Origin: Dipylidium caninum
Lineage: Eukaryota; Platyhelminthes; Cestoda; Cyclophyllidea; Dipylidiidae
Length of the DNA stretch: 64,000 nucleotides
NCBI GenBank assembly: GCA_017562135.1
Contig: QEYB01000841.1
Coordinates: forward strand, 496,001-560,000
Reading direction: 5' to 3'
Positions 10,340-21,099 of the stretch are shown one piece after another (positions within the stretch are counted from its first letter, which is position 1; each line of letters opens with the position of its first letter). Made by a program: the position numbers and the translations under genes. The notes under the pieces are model-generated. The model ran no database searches. It was not told where the DNA came from and worked only from the letters and a program-made list of their open reading frames with translations.

Positions 10340-11234
10340 ACAAAGAAAGTAACCATTCGTAAACCATGGTAATAACACCCCACGACAGCATGGATCGAGC
10401 AAAATTGGCCGGAAGCCCGCTATACAATCGAGCAATTTTCGTATGTTCTCTCTCGTTTAATAAACTGCGAAGAACAGATCTAAGGCTTTGAAAATGGGTT
10501 CCTACAGTGGATTGCATTTGCGTTTTGGCGACGTTGAGAGGAAATAGGATAGCTCCTATGGTCGATCCCAAGAATCCACCAATGATAAAATCAGTCAGAC
10601 GACGCTTACCGAATGGCAGGTCTTGCGAGTGGCTCTTATCGTGGAGCCACTCCTTGCCAGTAAAATATAAAATGTCGCCGACGCAGTTGCGGAGAAGGAT
10701 GGGTGTGAAACCGCGATAGAGCTCCCGCGGTCCATTGAACTTGAAGAGGCTAAGAATTGCGTGAGAAGTGCTTCTGTACATTTGAGAACTGTTGGATGAC
10801 TGCAGGAGCGTTTGAATCCTTTCGAAAGGCGTCAGAGAGGCTTCTAGACAACCGGCCATTGTGGCGGAGATTATAGTTTGGGCTTTGGGGGGGATTTCCA
10901 TTATGCTTTGATGTGTGTGGAGAAACCTCCAGGACTGGCTTTGAAAACCAAACATCACAGAAGCTGAAGCGGTACGCTGGAGAAGAGGTGGAACGACACC
11001 TCTGTAGACATAAGCAAGGCCTTCTCTCCTCAACCGCATAACTGCGGCCGGCCAACGGATGCCCTCAAGCTGTTGAAAGAAAACCGTCTTGTGCAGGGGA
11101 AAAACTAAAACTATGTTAACTACTGAGGCAGCACCACCACATATATATTCTTTTGGAATACGTACCCCTTTTTCCTCAACGATTACTAAATCTTTAACAT
11201 CAATGTCATGGTCACGTGGTTCAAAAGCAACCAT
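10338..11234 (-). CDS. SLC25A51: Mitochondrial NAD+ transporter SLC25A51-like (MCART1 family)
   Basis: Single-exon minus-strand gene, 298 aa from the first in-frame ATG (11234-11232, MVAFEPRD) to TAA 10340-10338; human SLC25A51 has 297 aa. Three mitochondrial-carrier repeats are visible. The signature of each is degenerate, as is typical of this branch: FPLHKTVFFQQ in repeat 1 (human FPIQKVLFRQQ), TPFERIQTLLQ in repeat 2, and FPLNVAKTQMQ in repeat 3. Other matching blocks are YRGVVPPLLQRT, ELYRGFTPILLRN, GGFLGSTIGAILFP and SMLSWGVITMVYEWLL. The family imports NAD+ across the inner mitochondrial membrane; the paralogue SLC25A52 is almost identical in man, so the substrate is assigned at family level. 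The frame is open upstream of the ATG without another Met. An AATAAA overlaps the stop codon. Divergently transcribed from the INTS15-like gene. Confidence 0.92.
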   Translation of the reverse strand: MVAFEPRDHDIDVKDLVIVEEKGVRIPKEYICGGAASVVNIVLVFPLHKTVFFQQLEGIRWPAAVMRLRREGLAYVYRGVVPPLLQRTASASVMFGFQSQSWRFLHTHQSIMEIPPKAQTIISATMAGCLEASLTPFERIQTLLQSSNSSQMYRSTSHAILSLFKFNGPRELYRGFTPILLRNCVGDILYFTGKEWLHDKSHSQDLPFGKRRLTDFIIGGFLGSTIGAILFPLNVAKTQMQSTVGTHFQSLRSVLRSLLNEREHTKIARLYSGLPANFARSMLSWGVITMVYEWLLSL

Positions 11235-12090
11235 TTCTGGTTGGCTTGTAATTAACAAAATAACAGACAAAAAAGAAAGCCAGTCATGCAGAGGTAAATT
11301 AGACCACAATCAGGCTTAAGATAACCAATAGGAAATAAAGCATTGATGGAGCCAATAGGTAACGCCCCACGGGATCCTCGATGTTCATTACGTTCGGTCG
11401 CGTTAATAGCAGGTCGACTTAAACGAAAAGTTGTCCTAGTTTAAAGCAGGATTTGCTCGACCCATGACTATTTGTTTTTAACGCCGAAAAAAAATTACTT
11501 TGCAACGTTTAAAAGTATATTTTACGAGGATGCGAATGCTTTACTAATATATTGATATAAATTAAGACTTTGGTCTCGGTATCATTTTCTCAAACTCTGT
11601 AATTTACTAGTAAGGCATTAGGGTCTTGTATTATGGCAGAAGGGTTTTAATTCTCTGAGTCGCTTGAGGCACTGCATAAGGGAGACGCCCAGGGGAACCA
11701 CTGCATTAAGGGTAACAAGTATGTTATTATGCAAAAAGGGACCTTCGCGCCAAGTGTCTGCTGTGGATAAACACGGGTGACATCGGTTTGTCGGTTGCTG
11801 CCTGAGTTGCCTGTCTTCACCACTTGGGCTTTCGCACTACCAACATGACCATTACGATGACTTATAATCCCTCACTGGCATCGCATTAACGAATATTTTC
11901 GCCTCAACTACCAAAGGACTTAACAACGCTCAACTCTTATTAAATTATTTTCTAAGCGTATCACATATACTCCATACATTTTTGTTTCATTCCTGCTTTC
12001 GTAAGTATATGCTACCGTCCGGGTTTCCTTTCTTGCGTTCGATGCTCTAGCCAGATGTTGCGCGTGCGCCATATAACCCTCTAGCACACA
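11235..12090. promoter_or_regulatory. Divergent intergenic region (carrier / INTS15 promoters)
   Basis: These 856 bp separate the start codons of two genes transcribed away from each other, so the stretch should hold both promoters, possibly as one bidirectional unit. It is AT-rich (for example around 11,470-11,600). I can name no specific factor site. A ctctag just before the INTS15 ATG may be a splice or trans-splice acceptor. Confidence 0.4.
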
Positions 12091-13596
12091 ATGGCTATTG
12101 CTGCTTCGTGCAGAGACTCGTTACGTAGCTTCGAGTGCGCCTGTCGCGAGAAGACGATCAACTTCGAAACAATCCAGCACATGCTTGATAAGCTGTTTTT
12201 AGTGAATGGCGAGGTTCCTAATGATCTAGAAACCCTTGAACTACTGGATGCCTTTGCAGATCACTTCACGACAACCTGCGAAGAAGAGGTGCGCAGGATG
12301 GTTTTTCACCTACTTTTCCCTTGTGGTTTCAACGTCAGTCCCCTTCGAGAACAATTTCTGATAAAGTTAACTCAGTTAGCCATATGTGTTGGTCTAACAC
12401 CCGTACTCGACCTCGTCGCGGTGTGGCTAAAAGTATTTTATTCCTACCAATTACAGCTCAACCTAGGGACAAATATTCTTAGTAATACAGTCACTATCCA
12501 CTTCAAGAGATTGCTGTATTCTGGATGGAAAATTAGTCGAAGCAGCACGACCAGTCTCGGACTTCACTCGACGGATTTTCGATGACCTGGTTACTGTCCA
12601 TGGTATGCCAGAAGTCTGCAAAGCCTTACATGAGAGCGGAGATTTTAGTGACGCTAATGCATTCGACAAACCCTTTATTAATCTTCTGCGTCTATCTCCT
12701 CTTCTTGTCTCGGCTCTCGTGTCTGGCGTGACCCTTACTTACTCAACCCCATTCATTCAAGGTAAGTGGTTCAGCCAATAAGTAAACCTTAGGCGAGAAG
12801 GATCTGTTCCCGCCGCCATTGGTTATCGAAATTTTAATCATCTGGTTGAAAGGTAGTCAATCACAGTCTCTCCGTCAAGATTGGACGTCAGTCGACTGGA
12901 AGGCCTTCTTTCTAAGCAACCCACCTCGTTTTCTTGATATATCTAAGGTCAAAGGTCAGGATTGGCCTTTGCTTTTAGCAGAAGCGTGGCATCCTGCACG
13001 AGGTCTTGTCTGGCTGACAGTTCTATCGTCGTGTTGGTAGATTTTTTTCACTTGTAGCAGTTTAACACGGAATGCCATTTTTTAGCCGGGAATTGAGTGA
13101 ACCCGCTGCCGCTCTTTTGGCCGAGCTTCATTGCGAGTTGTTGGAGGTACAAACACTGCTTTCAGACTCATTTTTGCACCTAACGTGGTGATACTTGAAA
13201 ATCTATTTCAGAATTTCGCAGCTCCCCTAAACCGAGGCAAACACCCACGGAATTCCAGTGCCATGACTTCAGACGTGGCTCCCATCATGTGGCGACTAAA
13301 ATTTACCACGGAAATCGAACCTTTGGTCCATCGTTTTATTGCAACGTTTACGGAAGGTAGTCTACCAGAGCTCTCTCTATTACGGATATCCGAGACACTG
13401 TTTATCTGTTGGCGAAGCGGCCGCTTGTTCGATTGTGATTCAAGTAAGTCCTCTGGGTCAACTCGGGAGCACTATTGCCGGAAATTGCATTTACCATTAC
13501 GTAATTTTTTTCGCTACAGGTGACTTATCGAACGCACTTAAACCTTTCGCGTCAGAAAGGATAGTGCAAATTATGCAACAAGCCCTGCGGACTTGA
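12091..13596 (+). CDS. INTS15: Integrator complex subunit 15-like (C7orf26 homolog)
   Basis: Six exons proposed: 12091-12432, 12467-12761, 12793-13036, 13086-13146, 13212-13443, 13520-13596 (TGA); about 416 aa against 449 in human INTS15. Conserved order: LETLELLDAF / EEEVRRMVFHLLFP (human LQELQLLEIM / KDSVRQIIFSSLFS), LTPVLDLVAVWLK (human IPVLECAASWLQ), DLFPPPLVIEILIIWL (human DLIPPMDLLEMIVTWI), LAELHCELLEVQTLL, and a helical C terminus SERIVQIMQQALRT. INTS15 belongs to the Integrator complex, which processes snRNAs and terminates paused RNA polymerase II transcription; it acts in the nucleus as an alpha-helical scaffold. Two introns are only 34 and 31 bp. The exon 4/5 junction is unsure: the conserved-looking frame continues past 13146 (VQTLLSDSFLHLTW) but cannot be joined in phase with a GT-AG intron. 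The gene lacks the long proline/histidine-rich human C-terminal tail. Confidence 0.82.
12433..12466 (+). other. 34-bp ultra-short intron in the INTS15-like gene
   Basis: GT-AG intron (gtatttta ... aacctag), phase 0. Removing it restores homology on both sides (VWLK joined to GQIFLVIQSL). Reading through hits a frame that loses the family match. Confidence 0.7.
12762..12792 (+). other. 31-bp ultra-short intron in the INTS15-like gene
   Basis: Strong donor gtaagt and acceptor ccttag only 31 bp apart, phase 1. Splicing joins TPFIQ to GEKDLFPPP, which matches the human SSDDLIPPMD block. This is near the lower size limit known for spliceosomal introns outside ciliates and nucleomorphs. Confidence 0.75.
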
Positions 13597-14090
13597 AGTA
13601 AGCCATCGTGTACACTTACTTGTCTAGACAAAAATGTGTCAAAAGAGGCTCACACACAATGTTACTGTTTACTGTAATTCGTTAAATAGATGAAGATATG
13701 TCAATTAAAATCCAACTGGTGAATATGCTCGATATCAAAGGAGCACAGTTGTTACGCTATTATATGGGCCATGTCAATAACCTAGAGTTAAGTTGTCATA
13801 GGGGAGTGTAACGTGTATCGTGGTTAAAATGCAAAAAGTGGGCTTGGTGTATCAAGGAAACTAGACCTAAGGTGGTAAGAGCGGAAAAAAGGGTTAGGGC
13901 ACTCGAAAAACGTGAAACTGACAGGGTTTGGGTAAAACAGTGTCCCACACCAGATAAATCACCCAAAAAAGTGATTTTATTCACTAAAGCTGGTCTGCCG
14001 TTTATAAGGCGTTGTATTGCTCTAGAAATGACAGAAACTGGGACAATTAAAGTCTGTAAAGGGCCCCAGTTCATTCGCATGATCTATGCA
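13597..14090. other. Convergent intergenic spacer (INTS15 / ATP synthase delta 3' ends)
   Basis: About 490 bp between two converging stop codons. On the minus strand AATAAA occurs at 13981-13976, some 110 bp past the ATP synthase stop, and is a good candidate poly(A) signal. A + frame from 13872 runs into the antisense of the ATP synthase exon and looks like chance. Confidence 0.45.
13976..13981 (-). promoter_or_regulatory. Polyadenylation signal candidate for ATP5F1D
   Basis: AATAAA on the minus strand, about 110 bp downstream of the stop codon at 14091, in the expected position for a short 3' UTR. Confidence 0.4.
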
Positions 14091-14675
14091 TTACAAAAGG
14101 CTCAACATGCTTTCGTAAGCCTCCACCATTATTTGGGCTATCACCTTTTTCTCTTCTGTCGAAGCCGAGGACAGTTCGGATTGGGCTTTGCTTAAGTTAT
14201 CGCGGACGCGCTGGGCATCAATCATTTCCAAGGGAAAACCTTCTTCTACCAAAACCTGGACAGTTGAGTCCGGGTTTACAGTAACAGTTCCACTGCTAAC
14301 TAAATTCACAAACAAAAACTTATCAAAGACAATATCGTACGTGATGAAAGTAAGGTAAACCACGAAACTTGCCGAAGTACTTGTCGATTACCCCGTCCTC
14401 TCTCGTCACAGCAACAAGCCCAGGGCGAAGTGTTGAAATCGTGGGTACGTGTTCGGCGAGGATGCCAAAAGCTCCGGAGAGGCCAGGAACGTCTACTTGC
14501 TTGACATTAATTCCGTTGTAGAAAACGCTACACGGTTTTGCGAATACAAGTTTAAGCTCTGCGTTTCGGCATGGAGAGGTAGAAATCCCTCTAGTGATGA
14601 GTGAGCTTCCAGCACGGGCCAATAAACGGAGCAAAGACTAAAAGCTAGATACCTTAGGCAAAGCAGACATACCAT
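14091..14675 (-). CDS. ATP5F1D: Mitochondrial ATP synthase F1 subunit delta
   Basis: Proposed minus-strand exons: 14675-14673 (ATG only), 14637-14364, 14299-14091; 161 aa, human ATP5F1D 168. The precursor begins with an Arg/Ser/Leu-rich, acid-free import peptide (SLLRLLARAGSSLITRG). The mature part matches the family closely: KQVDVPGLSGAFGILAEHVP (human RQVDVPTLTGAFGILAAHVP), STLRPGLVAV, KYFGKFLSSGTVTVNPDS (human KYFVSSGSIAVNADS), and a C-terminal helical hairpin NLSKAQSELSSASTEEK. The subunit sits in the central stalk of F1Fo ATP synthase and couples rotor and catalytic head (the epsilon homologue of bacteria). The exon 2 frame contains no Met and is closed by an in-frame TAG inside the acceptor, so the initiator must come from upstream: ATG|gtatgt across a 35-bp intron (14672-14638), or a spliced leader ending in AUG. 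The 3' intron is 64 bp, phase 1. Confidence 0.9.
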
Positions 14676-15889
14676 ACTCGAGAGTTTGAAAGATGCGGTA
14701 ACTACTCAACTGATACAAACTATGGTTAATAAATACATTTTTACTTTTGTCGAAGGCTATCCTATATGTTTCGTATTGCATGTTAGATTTTTTTATGAAA
14801 TGTTAATGTGTTGAATAGCGACCTTATATTATTTGAGAAGGCCTTACATAAAAACCTGCCGAAGCAACATATGCGTCTCTCACATATGTTTGGTGATGAA
14901 ACTTGACACTCTTGGCACTGTTTTCACTGCTATAATATTTTTGTAGCTTTGCAAGACCATAGCTTCAATGTGGTTAAGGTCCTCGCTGGCCTTGTACTTT
15001 TAAAGGGGTTTTCCTTTCATATGTTGACAATTATTCTATTGGGTACTGTATTGGCATAAGACGTTATAGCAACTACTGTATTGTTATGACCCACTATTAG
15101 CTCGTAATAATTCGACACGCAGTCTTGTCTCCTCGCTGATTGTTCGGGTTTCCTAAGTTACTTGATTTACTCACCATGACATAAGGTACACCGCGGTAGA
15201 ATTCTACTTCCTCTATTCCACTGCAAAAGGCAAAATTTAAAAGCGATAGAGTCCGTGGAGTGCGACAAATTTATCACATCATACTTCTAATGTACTTGAA
15301 CGTATTTCAATTAGAGCTTCCTCGTATTCTGTTTTTATACTGGGCATGGGAAATGTGTTCGCCACTTTCGTATGTTTACGCCTAACCGGTTTTCCTATTG
15401 CTTCTACCCAGAGCCGCTGAATCAAGAACCCGAAAGCGGCAATTTATCCAAGGTTGGCACCATCTCAACCATCATCTGGTTAGCCTCAAATATAAAAGCT
15501 TTACCCTCTTCTGCCAACTTACTAGCGCAATTTGCTCAAATTCGTACTGGGGATTGAAGTATCATACAACGGTGAAGGTTCTTCCTTAATACTCAGACTC
15601 TCGTCTACGAATAGTGTGTCTGTTTACTTCTCGATGTGACCCATCCACACTTTACTAACCGGCCTTTGGAACATTTACTCAAATCACCATCCTCACTGTT
15701 TCACTATCAACGAAGTTTAAGAAACGAATGTGTCACTAGAATCCAATGAAAAACTGGATTCGGTGGAATCAGGGTATTGCCCTCAAGAACTGTGCATTCC
15801 GATCTTTACACACTTCACTTGATTGGTATTAGGTAGGAAAGTATGAGACGGGCGTTGGACAGGAGTAGAAAACAAAAAGGCAGTTTTTC
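14676..15889. other. Region upstream of ATP5F1D, no gene seen
   Basis: This AT-rich stretch should contain the ATP5F1D promoter. The open frames at 15372-15589 have no recognisable domain and overlap in two frames, so I treat them as chance. Confidence 0.4.
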
Positions 15890-17200
15890 ACATTATTTAT
15901 TATATTCAATCGAAATAATTTCGATTGACATCTACGACCTTCTGTCCACAATTGGGCAAGTCGTGTTTGCCATTTAAAAATAACTTTATTTAAAGAACTG
16001 ATGGAATATTCGAAGTCTTTCATAACATCACCTTGGTTATTGTATTTCTTCCTTTAAAAATAAACTTAATTGCGCAAATATGGAAGGAGTATGGAGGATG
16101 TGGTAAAATGTCACATTGCAAAAGTTTATTAAATTGGTTAATAGGAATTGAAGCTTTATGTGGTCGTCGTGCACTGTCATCATGCCGTGCTATTGCGCCG
16201 TGGCGATTAAGCTCTGCTGGTTGTTTTTCCTCATAAATTTCCTCGCATGCATGACATTAATTAAATGCACGGCAGTGGAACTCCGCCTCTCCTATGGTTT
16301 CGCCTGGTTTTATTGTAGAACGGAATAATGGATGATTACTCGGATGATTACTCGGCCATGTGGTTACCATAATTACTTTTTGAAGGAAATTTTGGCTGAG
16401 GAGTATGTCGTTGAACGGCTATCCTTATCTACCCCTTTGGTCGACCATTTTCTTTTACCATACAAAATCCACTTTTCATCACAAGTAATGCTTTAATGTG
16501 AACACTTTGGTAATCGTTTATTGTGAGGCAACAAAGGCGCCGATTGTTGTTGTGGTTGCTCGATCAACTCCAGCTGCATCCATCCGTAAGACAGGCACAT
16601 AAGAGTCCACTCTTTTTTCGTTACCATTTATCGTATGGAGATGTTTTAACAGCCATGTGGATGCCCACTTCCTAATTTATACTCCAATTCACGAAAAGTT
16701 AGCGTGTGTGGATCGGATTTCACAATCTTACTTCACCCTACCTCCCCGTTACCATCAACATGGTTCGATAGCCTTCCTCGAGGCTCCTTTACGCCCTCAA
16801 ACTGTCAGAATGAAATTTTCGAAACCAACATCGACCTTTTATTTCCACTAGTGGCTCCATTTTCGAATGCCACACTAATGTTTCTCAAAGCCTACTCTGA
16901 GCTGCGCTATGGTGTAATTTGAACTCGTAGATGTAAATCGCGTTTTATTTCCATCTGATTTCGGTGATGAATAAAATGAAAACGGGCTGAAAACATGGAA
17001 AAATTTATGAAATGAATAAGAAAAATGCCTTTAATATTTATAAGCAATAATATTGCCCACACATTACAAAGTATCACTCTCTGACTAAAAAAACCGCCTG
17101 TTTCATAGTTTCCAAACTTCTCGTGCCTGATTGAATCAGACTGTAATCTTAAAACACCGATTCCTCTGTTAATCTTACTTATGGCGAGAGTCAAATTCTG
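15890..17200 (-). mobile_element. Decayed mariner transposon, copy A
   Basis: Minus-strand remains of a mariner (IS630/Tc1/mariner superfamily) transposase with many stops and frameshifts. From high to low coordinates: an HTH-region remnant near 16,840-16,720 (VKEPRGRLSNHVDGN, where the family has a D/E-PRSGRP-like block), the first catalytic block TCDEKWILY at 16486-16460 with its Asp kept, the following KRKW region (16,456-16,400), a PPGETI-like block near 16,300, and the C-terminal tryptophan block (RLAQLWTEGRR) near 15,960-15,925. It cannot encode a working enzyme. I did not identify terminal inverted repeats; ends are approximate. Confidence 0.7.
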
Positions 17201-18967
17201 AAAGGCGTGTCACGACTTTTCTCCACAACTCGTTTTGAGGGGAGCAATCCAAAAATCATGCGACTGAAGGTAGTAAAAATCAGGTATTACTTCGTTCATC
17301 GTAATTGATTGAAATCATAGGAGTTAAACCAATCAAGGAGGAGGAGGAACTTGTGATCAACATTGTGAAAGGCGAGAGAATCGGGTCGGTACAATACGAA
17401 CCCTCGTTTCAGTGAGGTAGAAAAATACCGTCGAATAGGAGAAGAATTGAAGGGGAAGCCTTACCTCGAAGACAAGGCATGGAGGTGCGAGTGCAATGCT
17501 GTGCTGTAGAATATTGCTAGGAAAGAAGTGGAGAATCCACCAAGTACATAGTAAAATGAATATCTGCCAAGGTGGAATTGGAGGAATTAATTAGTCCAGG
17601 TTTGGTGGAGCTCGGCGACGCGGGTGAAACGTAACCGATAGGAGCGAAGGCGCTTCCCCTTCCACCAACTCCTGTAAGTTGTGAGGACTTATGGTTTGAT
17701 GGAAGATTTGGATATGAAAGTATTTAGCATGAAGTATGAATTCTCCCAACCTTGGGGGCAACTATTTCTCCTCGAGGCAAATACCGTGAGCCAATTTATC
17801 TCGTTTTCTAAGAGTTGTCACTTGTCAAAAGGCGCACCCAACACCCCTTCCTCCACTGCCGCGCTCTCTCTCTCGCGTTCTCGTGCCCTCTGTTCCTTTC
17901 CTCCTCCCGCCCTCCCCTCCTTCGGCTCCGCTCTGTCTCTTATTGCAGCGTTACTAGTCTCCCCTTTCTGAGAACCCTGTTTAACTGCTAGTCGCGGGAG
18001 TGACAAATGGTGTAGCCTCTCAAAAAACACATAACGGCTACTTGGTTTAAGTGAGAAAGAGCTGAAGAAGTTTTGAGCCACAGTCTCTGGGCGAACATGA
18101 CTTCCATTCATCCCTTAAACCAACTTGTCGGCTATTGAAGGTGTCAAAATAGCCGTGGTAAGACTGACTGTAAGATCCACAACCTTCTTTACAAAGTGCT
18201 TTGTGTCTCGCGGTCAGGAAGGGTGACCTCGAAGTTGGGAAAGTCAGTGTGGATTGTTTACCCCGACAAATATTTTGTTTATCTAGAACCGTGTGGGACC
18301 ATAACTGTCCTCCACTCGTTCCTTCACTACGTCATATCGTGCCTAAATCACCATGGCGGATAAAAAGTCTTCTCTAATATTATACAATTGAAAAAATCAC
18401 CATAATATGGTTTGATGTGCACCGACGAATCCGTGGATGCCTTTCTCACACCACGAAGACCACTTCACCCACTCCAAGTCTGATTGACGGAATGATGTTT
18501 AAAAGGCTGCTACACCGGCCTTAACCGCCTGACAGACTCCTGCCATCATTACCAGCATCATTTTCCTCGTCTCTCTGTCACTCTCCATTCCCCAAATAGT
18601 TGATAGCATAAGTAAAGCCTCCTCTTCCCGTCTCTCTTGCTCACTTTTTTTTTGCTAGTCTGCCTTCGAGCCAAACAAATTTTCCCCAACCCTCCCCCTC
18701 CCCGAATATCTCGGGCGATGAGATTATGTCGGTTATATGGCAGGCGGGGTGTGGATGAGGGAATAGTGAAAAATTAGTAAAATGCACCTTTTCAGTTTGT
18801 GTACATCACTGCAGACTGTCGTTCTACTTCTTTTTTAGGGATGCAAAAAGGCTCTCTCAAGTTATACACTCACGAAAATGAGCGTGATAGTAAAGGTGGT
18901 GGATCCGAGGTGTTATTGTCATCTGTCAATTCCTTTTGATTCGCATAAAGTTCGCCCACGTTGTAGG

Positions 18968-19105
18968 ATTAGGTGGCGAAGAAGGCGATGGTGGAGGAGG
19001 AGGAGGGGGAGGAGAAGAAGAGGGCGATGGATGAGGATGAGAAGGAGAAAGTGGAGGAGGAGGCGACGGATGAGGGTGAGGAGGTGAAGGAGGAGGAGCC
19101 TTTAT
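18968..19105 (+). repeat. Imperfect GGA/GAA/GAT purine-rich microsatellite
   Basis: About 140 bp consist almost only of GGA, GAA, GAT and GGC triplets on the + strand, which creates spurious Arg-rich or Ser-rich frames on either strand. Confidence 0.85.
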
Positions 19106-19993
19106 TCACCGCTTCTTGGCAACCGTGAGGAGACTCTGGACGAGGGCCGAGAACCACATTCAGCCATGACGTAGAACGAAGAATCGGTTGTTCGAGAACG
19201 TCGCCTTGTAGAACCTCGAGCCATTTCTCCACCACAACATGACGCAACGCATTCAACAATCAGGCAGCTTAAATAAGTCTTTCTGTCTCCCCTGTCCACA
19301 GAAGAACGAGGAAGTTTCTACAACACACCAAATTATCCATTCCGCGTGGGTAACATCGAGTTACTCCGCAAGAAAGCTCGATGAGTGACGTGCTTAATTA
19401 GACGGCGACATTGAAGACTTCGTTGCCTCTCTCGTTGCTGCCTCAACTATCTATTTCGATTGTCCACCCTAAACCTGTATCCCCAGGCTCTTGCTCCTCT
19501 CGTGTCCGGTGTCTCCTGTTAACTCGAGACTGTGGCAAAGCGACGCGGACTCGAGGTGAGTGAAAAATTAGCGAGCACCCTGGGAAAACAACTGCCTTTT
19601 GAGGGGCAAAATTGTCCGTATTCAAGGCGTCAGAGAGCTTTAATTCGACGAAATCCTTTGGCCTGCTGTCCTCACTGCGGAGAGTCGCAGTTTGAGACAT
19701 CACAGTAACATGCGGATTGAATGCATTACCTTGACTGTTCTGGTACCACCAATTTGGCGATTCGCTATCTTGATGTCGTTCCTACTCTAGAAAACACATT
19801 TCCACGTCAAATTTCACAGAGTCATCGGGTCCTGTTCGAATATGCCAAAATTTATCCCAATTTGTGCATTTTTGGTACCTTCGAGACAACTTCTCCCGCC
19901 CATGTCTCCAGGTCCATAGGTCCAGGTCCAAATAATGCCGCTTTAAACTGCCACAGTTTTATTCCGCAAACTTACCTAACGTGGCCTCTCGGT

Positions 19994-20035
19994 AGGAGGA
20001 GGTGAAGGCGGAGAAGGAGGAGGAGGAGGTGGGCA
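19994..20035 (+). repeat. GGA-rich simple repeat
   Basis: A short run of GAGGAG/GAAGGA triplets on the + strand. Confidence 0.75.
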
Positions 20036-20689
20036 GAATGTCAGTGCCGTTGGGCAATGAAGGCAGCCATAGACCTGTCTGCATCACGACAACCTTCCTC
20101 CTGAAGGAGAATTTCAGGACAATTTTCTTATCCTACCCCAAAACACCATGTTTTCATGGCATTTGTTAACTGTTCCGACTTTTGTCTCACGACTTATGAG
20201 CTTCAGAGGAGGCGAAGGAGGCTGGGGAGGCGGAGAAGGTGGTTAAATGGGGTCTTCAACTCAGTCTCTCACGGTGGCATTAAAGACAGCCTGCGGGACT
20301 GCACCTTTTAACCATTTCAGTCAATCCAAATGGGGCACAAAAAGTGACATGCAAGCGACACTTTTATCCTTGCATTAGAAGTGTCAAAAAGGTGGCGCTT
20401 CCAATCCGACGATTAGCGGGTGAGACGGGGAGGTGGAGAGAGCTCCTCGGCCTACTAAAAAGGTCACTCCAAGCGTTCAGAGATTAAGACGACCTACTCG
20501 ATGAATCGGGATGATAAGATGCTACTTTTTTTTCCTAAAACGACACATTAGCTTGATTGTCCTTCAGACGGAACTACACGGAGTCTGCGAGTTACTCGCG
20601 ACGGTGCTACTACGAATCTCACATGAACTCGAATTTCCACTGTCTTTCTTTCTAGCATCCCCCGTGTGTATGAGGGGTTCCACCGCCAA

Positions 20690-20830
20690 AATTGTGCATT
20701 TACACAGGAAAAAATTGCGGATTTTGTCGACACATGGATTTTCCACTTTCTTTTGTTTCACGAACGTCTTAAAGTGGCTAATCCCAATTTTTCCTTCATT
20801 GTTTAGACTTCTGCATTTCATTTAGTACAA
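20690..20830 (+). mobile_element. 5' flank of a mariner family-1 repeat (split copy D, left part)
   Basis: This block shares order and sequence with 62440-62560: both contain a cgacacatgg box followed about 90 bp later by gacttctgc-tttcatttag. At 62.4 kb this flank lies directly before the transposase remnant. Here it is separated from the homologous transposase region (22555-23430) by about 1.7 kb that contains a different mariner, suggesting a nested insertion. Confidence 0.5.
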
Positions 20831-21099
20831 ACTTACATTGTTTAGCTTGTTACTTTTACTTTTATTCCAAATTAAAATGGGAGAAGAAGAAGAAGGCGTG
20901 CATTTCAGACCTGCTTTATCGCATTCCGTCTACCGGAAAGTTCTGTCCATTTCTATGACAACAATTTTTGACACGTAATACATGTTTATTTGACGCCTGT
21001 TCGGCTAACTATTTTTATCGCTCAATGTATACATAATGACGTAGCAAATTAAGCATAACAAAGTTCATCCACGATAGTTTTAAGTGTAAAGCGTCAGTG

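Larger units (their letters stand above)
17201..20689. other. Gene-poor stretch with purine-rich repeats
   Basis: No gene recognised. It contains pyrimidine-rich tracts (for example 17,860-17,920) and the GGA/GAA-rich block listed separately. Short open frames are explained by strand-biased composition. Confidence 0.4.

Noticed and set aside
13872..14195. 107-codon + strand frame between INTS15 and ATP5F1D
   Set aside because: Its last third is the antisense of the ATP5F1D terminal exon and the rest lies in the convergent 3' UTR region; no domain seen.
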